Shown in pieces: positions 24,584 through 33,301 of a stretch of DNA of 64,000 bases. Source of the stretch: Methylomarinovum tepidoasis (GTDB lineage Bacteria > Pseudomonadota > Gammaproteobacteria > Methylococcales > Methylothermaceae). Both the position numbers and the translations under genes were made by a program. The stretch lies in the NCBI RefSeq assembly GCF_030294985.1, contig NZ_AP024718.1, forward strand, positions 124,001 through 188,000, read 5' to 3'. The stretch's first letter is position 1; each line of letters opens with the position of its first letter. A model generated the notes under the pieces. The model saw nothing but the letters and a program-made list of their open reading frames with translations. It had not been told where the DNA came from and searched no databases.

Positions 24584-25615
24584 TCAACTCGATGCAACCA
24601 AGGAACCAAGCCGGCGGACCAGGTAAGGCACAATTGGCCCCCGAACAGCCCGGTTGGCCCGAAGTGCCCGCCACAGCGCAAAAGGGGTCGATGCAATACA
24701 GACAGCAACCTTTAGCTGCGACACTTTAATGGATTCCAACCGGTAGCCGAGTTGCTCCAGCTCAGGGCCGGCGATGGCCTGAGCGATGGCGATTTCCTCC
24801 GGAGCAAGATCAGTACGCCAACGGTCGATGGAGGAAGAAAATATTCCCTTGGCAGCAAGCGCATTGGAACTGTTGTGACTATCCACCTCCAACATGGCCG
24901 GTTCAAATTCTTCTTCGACAGTGCGGCAAAGCCGACGGACCGAGGCTTCAGGATCTCTCACCAGATCCTCGTAACGCATGATGAGGAGGTTCTTTTGCGG
25001 AACCGCCTTCTGGATGGCCGGAAGCCGTCTCATACTGGATTTCCATAGAAACGAAGTAATGACCGGATGATACAGGGCCTTCAAACGATCCACATTCTCT
25101 CGACGGGTAATTCTCCATTTACCTTTGTAGGAAAGCAGAAATGCCCGGATGTCACGAACGCAGACGATAAACTTGGCATCAGGAAAGAAACGGAGAATTT
25201 CCTCGACCCAGAACAGATCCCGGGGCACATTATTGCCCCACCTCGATTTCCCTTCACGGTCACATTGAATCTCCATGAAGCGGGCAAACAGATCGCCATA
25301 GGACTGACAACCTACCAGCGCTTTCTCCAAGGCATCGGGTGTCGGGAAAATTCCCTCGATTCGCTTTTGGTCGAACGGTTCATTGTAACGCTCATAAAGG
25401 TTGAATAAGCGTTGGCTGATCTTTTTCACTGCTTGCGGGCTATCCAGTAGTCCTAATTCTTCTGCCCGTGAGTAAATGTCCTCGAAGAAATGAGTCTCCC
25501 CCGGCATGAACAGCTTGGAGTGCCGACCAAGGATTCTAGCCGTCAGGGTAGTACCGGATCGGGGAGTTCCAACAACGAAAATCGGTCGATCGGATTTACA
25601 CTGAGTTTTGGTCAT
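24584..25615 (-). CDS. Sulfotransferase family protein
   Basis: 343 residues. The N-terminal PAPS-binding loop FVVGTPRSGTTLTARILG is intact, and the 3'-phosphate region FIVCVRDIRAFLLSY follows in the right order. This is a Sulfotransfer_3-type fold that moves sulfate from PAPS to a sugar hydroxyl. The ATG at 25615 overlaps the stop of the glycosyltransferase gene and has AAGGA about 6 bases upstream. With the second intact sulfotransferase at 32543 and a third remnant, it suggests sulfation of the exopolysaccharide. No PAPS synthesis genes are in the window. Confidence 0.87.
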   Translation of the reverse strand: MTKTQCKSDRPIFVVGTPRSGTTLTARILGRHSKLFMPGETHFFEDIYSRAEELGLLDSPQAVKKISQRLFNLYERYNEPFDQKRIEGIFPTPDALEKALVGCQSYGDLFARFMEIQCDREGKSRWGNNVPRDLFWVEEILRFFPDAKFIVCVRDIRAFLLSYKGKWRITRRENVDRLKALYHPVITSFLWKSSMRRLPAIQKAVPQKNLLIMRYEDLVRDPEASVRRLCRTVEEEFEPAMLEVDSHNSSNALAAKGIFSSSIDRWRTDLAPEEIAIAQAIAGPELEQLGYRLESIKVSQLKVAVCIASTPFALWRALRANRAVRGPIVPYLVRRLGSLVASS

Positions 25616-26724
25616 GACCATCCTTCGCCACGGTAAAGCCGCTCAAAACGTCTTGCCACCTTTTCAGCCTCGTATTTTTCCCATGCTTCCTTCCGGTTCA
25701 GCTCACCCATACGTTTCCGAAGCTGCGAATCTGTGACCAAGCGCCTGATCCCGTCAGCGATATGCCAAGGCGTCACTTCCGCCAGAAGGAAACCGTGCTT
25801 TCCGTCCTCAACGATATGGGGAATTCCCCCCACCGGCGTGGTGATCACCGGCAGCCCGGCAGCCATGGCCTCCAACAGGGAGACCGGACAGCCCTCACCA
25901 TAGGATGATGGGAGTAAAAAAATATCGGAACTGTAAATCAATTTCCATTTGTCCCCCCCCCGGCAATAACCGGGAAAACGCACCCGACCTTCAAGACCCA
26001 GTTCGACGACGCGCTGTCTTACGACATTTTCTTCCGATCCAGTACCAGCTATTACCAATTCGAGACGACCATCTTCTCTGCTCAAGGTAGAGAATGCCTC
26101 CACCAATTCAAAAATGCCTTTTTCACGAATAATCCGTGAGAGATATAAAAGTCTGATTGTATCTCCTGAAGGGTCAGTAGAGTCAACAGCCGACTTGGCT
26201 TCATCGCCATCAAACATGGTGGTAAAGCGGTGAATCCGTTCGGCGGGCAGGCCCTGCGCTACCAACCAATCTCGGAAGCTGTCAGCCAGCACCAAAATAT
26301 GGTCGGGCCAGCCGAAGACCGTCCTGAACAAGAATCGAGACAAATGATTGTTTTCGATCGCCCGAGCGGTTGACGGTTCCCAACCGTGAAAACTCACGAC
26401 AACGTTACGCGCCTTGAAGCAGCGCAGAATCAACAAAAACAATCCATCCCGAATCAGAGATGCAGGATTCAGGGAAGGATTCACATGATAGGAATCAAAA
26501 CGCTCCCGGAAAATTAGCGTAGTCAAGCAAATCGCATCCACCAAAGGAGTCAGATACTTGGAAATGGGCAGCGGATTGCCTGGCCGTTGCCCAATGGTAA
26601 AATTATAATATTCTACGGTTTTCTTCGTCTCCTTCTGAAGAGCAGCGAGAAAATTGACGACACCACCAAACCATGCCGGATCACGCCCAAAAAGCAAGAT
26701 TCGAGGTCTTAAAAACATCTCCAT
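25612..26724 (-). CDS. Glycosyltransferase family 4
   Basis: 370 residues from the ATG at 26724, one base after the stop of the upstream hydrolase gene. The N-terminus RILLFGRDPAWFGGVVNFL and the donor-site block YLSRIIREKGIFELVEAF, then SSYGEGCPVSLLEAMAAGLP with EGCPVSLLE as the EX7E region, identify a retaining GT4 of the GT-B fold. It should add one sugar to the repeat unit; the sugar cannot be predicted. A longer ORF start upstream is antisense noise inside the neighbouring gene. It overlaps the sulfotransferase gene by 4 bases. Confidence 0.9.
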   Translation of the reverse strand: MEMFLRPRILLFGRDPAWFGGVVNFLAALQKETKKTVEYYNFTIGQRPGNPLPISKYLTPLVDAICLTTLIFRERFDSYHVNPSLNPASLIRDGLFLLILRCFKARNVVVSFHGWEPSTARAIENNHLSRFLFRTVFGWPDHILVLADSFRDWLVAQGLPAERIHRFTTMFDGDEAKSAVDSTDPSGDTIRLLYLSRIIREKGIFELVEAFSTLSREDGRLELVIAGTGSEENVVRQRVVELGLEGRVRFPGYCRGGDKWKLIYSSDIFLLPSSYGEGCPVSLLEAMAAGLPVITTPVGGIPHIVEDGKHGFLLAEVTPWHIADGIRRLVTDSQLRKRMGELNRKEAWEKYEAEKVARRFERLYRGEGWS

Positions 26725-26725
26725 A

Positions 26726-28717
26726 TCACTGTATAGATACATGAAGCCTACTATATTCATACATAGCCGGTGTCGGCTCCAACCCTGCGTCAAACAAAGA
26801 TTCCCGCACACGACTACGAGCAATATTCTGCGTACCTGGAAACCAGTTGAACCAGAATACCCTTTTCACTCCTTGTGACCGGGCCTGCATATAGATCTTC
26901 GGCATCTGCCGGGCCGGCTCAAATAGATTAAATGGTTTCAACCAGGCTACCGGCCCCCCATCAGCACCAAGCCTGTCCAACCTGCCATCATCACTGGACC
27001 AGGGCACACCCCGTTCCGTATCCCACAGCGGCAGGTTCTCATAACCCGTTTTGTTTAGCAGCTTCCTAATGCGCACAGCGTAATCTGTCAATGGATCAGA
27101 CCAATCCTCCTTACCTAAGAAATTAAAAGCATGCCTGCTATGGTAGGAAATTACATCGACATGTTTTCCACCACCAAGACGCAACATATCCTCTAGAAAC
27201 CCCGGAAATTCCCCCCTCCGGCGGCCATGCCCAAACATCGGATAAGCCGTACTGCTGAACCCCACCAAACGGCTATCTGGAGCATATCGCTTCTGAATTT
27301 CCCGGGTAATCCTGACGATACGAATGAAATCCTCCGGGAGGAATTTGTGACCGGGCTCATTCCAGATCTCAAAATTTTTTACCCTGCTACCAAGATGGGC
27401 AAACAATCGCTCCAGGTAACTACGGTATTTTTCCAAATCCAAATAGGGAGTCTTGTCATAGCCCTTCTCCTCGAACGCTTTCCTCTGATAATCGAAGCGC
27501 ATTCCTTTCCGCAAATCGATGGTTTCCTCCCCAGGATGGCTGGTCAACAACCACTTGGGCAGGCGCGACAAACGATTAGAACCCAATTCCAAAAGAATTT
27601 CCATACCGTACTTATGAGCGGTCGTTATGGCTGCATCCAGAGCATGAAAATCATAATGAACACCATCCTCAGATAATTCATTCGGCATTGCCGGATTGAA
27701 CATCCTTACACTGCCCACACCAATATCGCGCATCAGGCGGTACAGGTCATCCGCCGTGGCCACCGCCGGCACAAAATCGGTCAAACCCTCTTCCTCCGTA
27801 CACATACCGAAGAATCTGCGCCGCTTTGGAGGGAGCCGAACCGGCTCGACGACCACATAAGCCCGCTTGACATATTCTTCCTTACCATCCTGATCCCGCA
27901 ATCGTACCAGTATCCGGAAATATCCGGATTGCCCGGTCGGCAGAGGAATGCGCCAAACCTGAGAAGGGGTTCTCTCACCATCCAATGGAGAAACCTTCAC
28001 GATTTCCCCAGACACATCCTCCACCCTGTAGTCTACCGGTATTTGATCTGGCGCGGGCAACAATCTCATCTGTCCTTGCTGGCCCCGGCGATAGACACCC
28101 AAGGCGACATCGGGTAACAACAGGGCGCGATGACCGGAAACCACTGAATGGCCTTTATCATCCAGCAAAGCAATTCGGTTTATCCAAACATTCTGCTTGC
28201 TACGGACCCACAGCTTCAGTACATGAACCGCCTTCTGACCGTTCACCCACCGTCTCAGAACATCAATGACCCCGCCACCTCCAGGTACCGGTTGGTCATC
28301 GGCTTCAAAGACCAGCTCAATTTTGCCGCTATCGATTATGCTGGCATATTCAGAGGCCAGTTTCTTAGTCCCGGCGAACACTTCGGCGGTCACCCCCACT
28401 GTTCCCGTGGAAGTCAAAGAAACGGCAAAACGATAGACACGGCCGGCTCGCAGTGCCAAAGGCTCGAAGGTGATGCGGTAGCCTCCTTCCGGAAAGCCAG
28501 GCAATACGAGCGTGCGGGAACGGTCCTGGTTTACCAACAACCGTGGAAAAGCTCTAACGTGATCATGTGGATAGCGGGGATAACGCTGAATCTCGAATCT
28601 GGCATCGAAAACGCAGCATTGCCCCAGGGGAACGGGATTGATCACGGTATTCCCGGCGATGGCACATCCTTCCAGGCAAAATAGCAAGGAGAAAACGATA
28701 AAAAATGCCCTAGGCAT
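26726..28717 (-). CDS. Secreted glycoside hydrolase-like protein (clan GH-A, PslG/GH39-like)
   Basis: 663 residues with a Sec signal peptide (about 1-21; LLFCLEGCAIA, whose Cys could be a lipobox Cys). A beta-sandwich-like N-terminal half is followed by a TIM-barrel half from about residue 300. VKNFEIWNEPGHKF supplies the acid/base Glu of the NEP motif and LPLWDTERGVPW a candidate nucleophile Glu, as in clan GH-A enzymes. Pseudomonas PslG is a comparable periplasmic hydrolase inside a polysaccharide synthesis operon that clears misplaced polymer. Family assignment within the clan is uncertain. It overlaps the sulfotransferase remnant upstream by 8 bases. Confidence 0.78.
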   Translation of the reverse strand: MPRAFFIVFSLLFCLEGCAIAGNTVINPVPLGQCCVFDARFEIQRYPRYPHDHVRAFPRLLVNQDRSRTLVLPGFPEGGYRITFEPLALRAGRVYRFAVSLTSTGTVGVTAEVFAGTKKLASEYASIIDSGKIELVFEADDQPVPGGGGVIDVLRRWVNGQKAVHVLKLWVRSKQNVWINRIALLDDKGHSVVSGHRALLLPDVALGVYRRGQQGQMRLLPAPDQIPVDYRVEDVSGEIVKVSPLDGERTPSQVWRIPLPTGQSGYFRILVRLRDQDGKEEYVKRAYVVVEPVRLPPKRRRFFGMCTEEEGLTDFVPAVATADDLYRLMRDIGVGSVRMFNPAMPNELSEDGVHYDFHALDAAITTAHKYGMEILLELGSNRLSRLPKWLLTSHPGEETIDLRKGMRFDYQRKAFEEKGYDKTPYLDLEKYRSYLERLFAHLGSRVKNFEIWNEPGHKFLPEDFIRIVRITREIQKRYAPDSRLVGFSSTAYPMFGHGRRRGEFPGFLEDMLRLGGGKHVDVISYHSRHAFNFLGKEDWSDPLTDYAVRIRKLLNKTGYENLPLWDTERGVPWSSDDGRLDRLGADGGPVAWLKPFNLFEPARQMPKIYMQARSQGVKRVFWFNWFPGTQNIARSRVRESLFDAGLEPTPAMYEYSRLHVSIQ

Positions 28718-29006
28718 AACCGTAACGGTCCAACTCCGAACGCATGACCTCGGTAATCCTGTCTACCGTTTCTTCCCCCAAGTTGGTCAAATACTTATCT
28801 CTGAAATCCAAGATGGGAACCTTTCCCAAGGCACGCTCCATCAACCCAGGGTATACCTCCAAACCTGCAAATTCATATATTTCCCAATAATCACCAAGCC
28901 ATACAAGTGCCCGGTGAGCAGCGAAAGCCTCGAAAATGATAGTCGTTCCGCTTCTCGGAATACCGACTAGCTTCTTCAGGCAGGAGCCCTGGTCACTTCT
29001 TTGCAC
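28710..29006 (-). pseudogene. Sulfotransferase remnant with internal deletion
   Basis: A frame of about 98 codons from a GTG at 29006, overlapping the end of the preceding glycosyltransferase gene. It carries the PAPS loop LVGIPRSGTTIIFEAF, then passes directly to a typical sulfotransferase C-terminal helix (EETVDRITEVMRSELDRYGY). The 3'-phosphate motif and most of the fold are missing; family members have roughly 250-340 residues. It is most simply an in-frame deletion derivative, unlikely to be active. A genuine small protein is the alternative. Confidence 0.7.
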
Positions 29007-30123
29007 TAGCCTCCTCCACGACTTGACAGAGCAGATCGGCAGTCCGGGCAAGCATCTGGCTTTCGGTAAAACGCTCGGCCACCCATTCCTGAGCCATTTC
29101 CCCCATATCCGAAGCCTGGTCGGGATCATCCACGATCCGTTGCATTCTCTCAGTCAAAGCACTGACATCTCCAGCCGGAAACAACAACCCGGTCCGGCCC
29201 TGAATCACCGCCTCCGGTAAGCCGCCAATTTCCGGGGCAATGACTGGAACCTCCATGGCCATGGATTCCAGCATGGCCATAGAAAAAGTTTCCACCGCCA
29301 CGGAGGCCAACACCGTAGCATTACAGGCGGCGATGACCGGACGACTGTCTTCCACCTGCCCTAGAAAAACGATCCGCGCAGCCTTTCCAACCCTGGACGC
29401 ACGCGCTTCCATCTCCGCTTTCAACGGTCCGTCGCCTGCCAGCAGCAACCAGGCATCCCCCTCGATCCGGTCGAAGGCTTGCAGCAGCAGATCATGGGCT
29501 TTCTCGGGGCGAAAGCCGGCGATGCAACCAAAGACCACCGCCTGTTCAGCGATACCGTACCGATCCCGCAACGTCTTTCCCGCCGAAACAAACTGGCTCC
29601 TCCGGAATCTCTCAGGGGGTATGCCATTATGAATCACCCAGGAACGGTCCCTGAGTTCAGGGAATCGGGAAAGCCAATACCCGCGCTGATTGTCACAGAC
29701 AAAAATCACCCTCGCGCAGCGCCGCAGCAAACGTCGGTACAGCAAACAGGTTTGCCACTCCTCCTTGGCATTACGGCTGACCGTGGTATGCAGGGAGGCC
29801 ACGAGGGGCGGCTTCCGACGGGCCCGGAGGCGTCCCAGCCACCCGGCCAGCAGGGCAAACTGCAACGTGGTGTGGATGAGCTGGATACCGTATCGATCGA
29901 TCACCCGGGCGATCTCCCGGGTATAGCCGAAATCGAACTTCCAGCGGCGGCGGGCAACATGATGGTGAACCCTTTCATGCAGCCGCCCAGCCTGATCCAG
30001 ATGGCGTTCAAAGGTCAGCAGATGGACTTCATGCCCCCGAGCCGCCAGGCCGTTGACCAGGGCCACCACCTGGGTTTCGGCTCCCGCCCGCCTGAGCGAG
30101 GGCACGATGAACAGACAGCGCAT
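28993..30123 (-). CDS. Glycosyltransferase family 4
   Basis: 376 residues. The ATG at 30123 shares one base with the stop of the preceding gene (TGATG). MRCLFIVPSLRRAGAETQVV is the typical N-terminal GT4 loop; the donor half has GCIAGFRPEKAHDLLLQAFD and ETFSMAMLESMAMEVPVIAPE with the EX7E-type Glu pair. The preceding part of the long open frame is not coding. It has a GC-rich composition like the housekeeping genes, unlike the GT4 gene at 20007. Confidence 0.9.
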   Translation of the reverse strand: MRCLFIVPSLRRAGAETQVVALVNGLAARGHEVHLLTFERHLDQAGRLHERVHHHVARRRWKFDFGYTREIARVIDRYGIQLIHTTLQFALLAGWLGRLRARRKPPLVASLHTTVSRNAKEEWQTCLLYRRLLRRCARVIFVCDNQRGYWLSRFPELRDRSWVIHNGIPPERFRRSQFVSAGKTLRDRYGIAEQAVVFGCIAGFRPEKAHDLLLQAFDRIEGDAWLLLAGDGPLKAEMEARASRVGKAARIVFLGQVEDSRPVIAACNATVLASVAVETFSMAMLESMAMEVPVIAPEIGGLPEAVIQGRTGLLFPAGDVSALTERMQRIVDDPDQASDMGEMAQEWVAERFTESQMLARTADLLCQVVEEASAKK

Positions 30124-31241
30124 CAGTTCCGCTCCAGAAGCGGTCTGAACAAGGCCTCGTAGCGGTCGACCACCCCAGGACCATGATGGGCCAAGGCATA
30201 CGCCCGCACTTTCCGGCTCAGCCGCTGCCAACGCTCAGGCTGCGACAACAGATCCCGAATCACTTCGACCGCTTGCGGGACACTCGAGACCACGACCCCT
30301 AAACCTTCCCGTTCGATGATGCCGTCGGGATCGAAAAAGGCCACCACCGGGGTTCCCGCCATCCAAGCCTGCAGATAGGTGTTGGGAAAACCCTCGCTGT
30401 CGGAAGTGGACAGCAGCAACTTCGCCCTAGCAAACATTCCCCGGCTTTGGTGATAAGGCAGGAAACCACTCCACTCCAGGTTACTGAGGGTTTGTGCCTG
30501 ACGTTGCAAGTCCGCATACAGTTTTTCACTCCCAGGACAAGCACCACCTATCACCCGGAAACTCAGATCAGGCAACCCCGCAGCGATCTCCAGCACCCGC
30601 TGCGGGCATTTGACCGGGCGGATGTTGTTGACCCACAAAACGTCCAAGTGCCGTGCTTCCAACCCTGTAGACCTTTCCAACTCCTCCACCAGCATCCCAG
30701 CCATTTCACTATCAAGTCCATAATGCCGGCGCAGCAACGCCTGCTGTTGGCAGCTTTGGGCCACGATCAAATCGGCCTGTCTCAGCCCCCATTCGTAGAG
30801 CTTACGATCACGCCAATAACGGATGAGCTGCCGACCGGGAATGCAATCCGTATCGCTGGCCACTCGGTAGACAAACGGACGCCGGTGACGCCGGCAATGC
30901 CAGGCGGTCAGCGCCGTGGCCACGCCGGCACAGGACTGGTAATACAAGTCGGCATCGGCGCGCGCCAGCGCCGCCAACAGACCGGTGGCGCGGGGATGAA
31001 CGAACCGCAGCACCGAGATCCCGGCCTGGGGGGAAAAGGCCTTCCACAGGCGGATGCCGTCGATGACTTCCCCATCGGGCTGGCCATGGTCCAGTACGAC
31101 CATGTGGACCTCGTAACCGCGCCGGACGAAAGCCCGGGCCAGCAGGGCCTGCTGGACACCTTCGCCCCCATGATGCCCCCCCTTTTCAGGATTGAATACT
31201 GGATAGGCCTCCAGCCCCACGAAACAGAGTCGTTTTTTCAT
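30123..31241 (-). CDS. Glycosyltransferase family 4
   Basis: 372 residues from the ATG at 31241; a TTG at 31256 is possible. KKRLCFVGLEAYPVFNPEKG with GGHHGGEGVQQALLARAF forms the N-terminal acceptor half. The donor half has LWVNNIRPVKCPQRVLEIA and STSDSEGFPNTYLQAWMAGTP, where EGFPNTYLQ gives the EX7E region. It overlaps the polymerase gene end by 56 bases, an unusually long overlap that makes the exact start less certain. Sugar specificity is unknown. Confidence 0.88.
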   Translation of the reverse strand: MKKRLCFVGLEAYPVFNPEKGGHHGGEGVQQALLARAFVRRGYEVHMVVLDHGQPDGEVIDGIRLWKAFSPQAGISVLRFVHPRATGLLAALARADADLYYQSCAGVATALTAWHCRRHRRPFVYRVASDTDCIPGRQLIRYWRDRKLYEWGLRQADLIVAQSCQQQALLRRHYGLDSEMAGMLVEELERSTGLEARHLDVLWVNNIRPVKCPQRVLEIAAGLPDLSFRVIGGACPGSEKLYADLQRQAQTLSNLEWSGFLPYHQSRGMFARAKLLLSTSDSEGFPNTYLQAWMAGTPVVAFFDPDGIIEREGLGVVVSSVPQAVEVIRDLLSQPERWQRLSRKVRAYALAHHGPGVVDRYEALFRPLLERN

Positions 31242-32541
31242 GGCGCTTTTTTCCAATTGCGTGTTTTTTTCCTGTCATTGGCACCATCCCGGCATGCCTC
31301 TGCTTTGGCAACCGTCCCAGAGCCAGGCACAAGGCCGGAACGAACCAGAAAAGAACGATGTAATTGAGGGAATGAAAGAAGGCCACGGGAAGGGTGGCCA
31401 CCAGCGCCCCCGCTAAGGCCGTCCCTTCCTGGCGATAGCCCCGGTGGATGGCCCGCACTGCGGAAAAATAGGCGCGCCCGAGGACAGTCAGGAAGACCCC
31501 CAGACCGACCACCCCGGTTTCCGCCAGGACATTGACGAAGGTGTTATGGGGGTCGGCAGGAAATCCCACATGGCGATCCACCGCATTCGGCCCCCCACCC
31601 AGAATGGGTGATTCCTCCCAGGCGGCCAATCCCATCTCCGCCAGCCTGGGCCGATTCCTGGCGGAATCATCGATGGTCGTGGCATGGGTCAGCATCGCCA
31701 GGGCCGCCTCGTGCAAAGGGGGAATCACGACGGTCAGCACCAGGCTCAATACCAGCATGGCCCCCACCGCTGACAGAGTCCGGACGCTCCGCCGGCGCCA
31801 CAAAACATCGATGCCCCCCAGGACCGCCCCGATCAAGGCGGCACGCAACACGGCAAACACCACCCCCGCCAGGCCGATCAAGCCCAAAACCACCGCCAAA
31901 ATCCTCTGACGCAGATTCCCCGCAAACACGAACAGGGTCGCCGCGATGGGAAAAACGACCACGGCGTACAATCCCGCCATGGCAAAATGGCCAGAAAGTC
32001 CAACCCCACGGACAAAGCCCCCCGCCTGAGCCACCTCCAGCTCACTGGGCAGATAGGCCCACATGAAACCAGCGCGCTGCAGTCCCTGTACAATGGTGTT
32101 GACCAGAATCAGAAGGACATACACCCATAACAGCCGATAAAGCGCCGGCCGGGAATGGATGCTGAGATAGATGAGCAGGGCGAAAAAAACCGGCACAAGA
32201 GCCGATTTTACCTCCCAGAACGAAAGGCCATTGACGAGAATGGCCATGGCGATGCAGGCGGCGTAGGCCAACAGCAGGGCCACGTCAACGAGTTTGACGA
32301 TGGTTTTCCTGATCAGCATGGACGCCAACAGCGGCGGGCCGAAAATCAGCAGCGTCAACTGCCCGGTGGGAATCTTTTTACCGCCGAACGCCAGATCCAC
32401 GAGGGCAGGCATGAAAAAGAAAAAAGCTAGCACCAAGGCGGCGATCCATTCAGGATGCTTCACCAACCAGTAGAAGCCCAGCAGCCACAGCAGCAAGGCG
32501 GCGACGAGATAATGGAGGGGAATATTGAGGATGACTTCCAT
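31186..32541 (-). CDS. O-antigen polymerase / ligase (Wzy-like)
   Basis: 451 residues with about eleven membrane helices. The periplasmic loop with ESPILGGGPNAVDRHVG and PADPHNTFVNVLAETGVVGL is the O-antigen ligase/Wzy signature. Within a Wzx/Wzy-type cluster it is the most likely repeat-unit polymerase for this locus. The ATG at 32541 follows the sulfotransferase stop by one base. The C-terminal 45 residues are basic and cytoplasmic and overlap the next gene. Confidence 0.87.
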   Translation of the reverse strand: MEVILNIPLHYLVAALLLWLLGFYWLVKHPEWIAALVLAFFFFMPALVDLAFGGKKIPTGQLTLLIFGPPLLASMLIRKTIVKLVDVALLLAYAACIAMAILVNGLSFWEVKSALVPVFFALLIYLSIHSRPALYRLLWVYVLLILVNTIVQGLQRAGFMWAYLPSELEVAQAGGFVRGVGLSGHFAMAGLYAVVVFPIAATLFVFAGNLRQRILAVVLGLIGLAGVVFAVLRAALIGAVLGGIDVLWRRRSVRTLSAVGAMLVLSLVLTVVIPPLHEAALAMLTHATTIDDSARNRPRLAEMGLAAWEESPILGGGPNAVDRHVGFPADPHNTFVNVLAETGVVGLGVFLTVLGRAYFSAVRAIHRGYRQEGTALAGALVATLPVAFFHSLNYIVLFWFVPALCLALGRLPKQRHAGMVPMTGKKHAIGKKRHEKTTLFRGAGGLSSIQS

Positions 32542-32542
32542 T

Positions 32543-33301
32543 TCAACGCGTGACTTGAGCAAGCTGGCGGTTTCTTTCTTGTTCGAGAGCCTTCCTCACC
32601 GCATCCGGGGAATAGGGACCACAGCTATCCATCAAGAGCCGGACACCACGGAACAGAAGGTCGCCTTTGTTCCTGACCCGGTACATGGCCGGGTCGCGCC
32701 GGTCCACCATCGGCCTGGCGGTGAAGCGACGCAGGCGTTCCAGCTCTTCATCCCCTTGCATGAGGCGCTCGTAGTTCAGTAGTAGAAAATCCTTCCCCAA
32801 CGGTCTGCCAAAATTCAGTATCGCCGTGTTGTACTCACACCACTGGCGCAAATGAACGAACGCCCGCCAGCCGTTGACATAACGGCGCCGGTATCCCCGC
32901 CAGCGGTGCCGGGGCCAGTTGCCGGCCGGATCGCGGTAAACCGCGATCAGCCGATGCGGTGGCAACAGATTCTTCCAGAGCGGATAGGTGACCACGGTCC
33001 GCGGGTCCTTGAACCCCCAGTCCTGATACCTCTCCTGTTGATTTGCGATCAGTCTTCGCATGCTTTCCTGCTGGTCAGGCGATAACGCTTTGGGACAATG
33101 GCGGGGACGCAGATGCCTGACCTGGTCGTCGGCCAACCCAAGCAGGGCCTTGTTGACCGCCTGGAAGGCCGGATGCTCGTACTTGCCCCCCGCGTCGTAG
33201 TTGTCGTCGTCCACATCGATCATGCGAATGCCACTATGATGGAGCAATTCGCTCACCAAAGTGGTCCCGGAAAATCCCACCCCCAAAACGACGTAAATCA
33301 A
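32543..33301 (-). CDS. Sulfotransferase family protein
   Basis: 252 residues. The start is a TTG at 33301 with AGGAGGT seven bases upstream, overlapping the flippase stop. LIYVVLGVGFSGTTLVSELL is the PAPS loop (GFSGTT in place of PRSGTT) and LIAVYRDPAGNWPRHRW supplies the 3'-phosphate-binding Arg. It is smaller than the sulfotransferase at 24584 and only distantly similar, so the two probably sulfate different positions. Confidence 0.83.
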   Translation of the reverse strand: MIYVVLGVGFSGTTLVSELLHHSGIRMIDVDDDNYDAGGKYEHPAFQAVNKALLGLADDQVRHLRPRHCPKALSPDQQESMRRLIANQQERYQDWGFKDPRTVVTYPLWKNLLPPHRLIAVYRDPAGNWPRHRWRGYRRRYVNGWRAFVHLRQWCEYNTAILNFGRPLGKDFLLLNYERLMQGDEELERLRRFTARPMVDRRDPAMYRVRNKGDLLFRGVRLLMDSCGPYSPDAVRKALEQERNRQLAQVTR

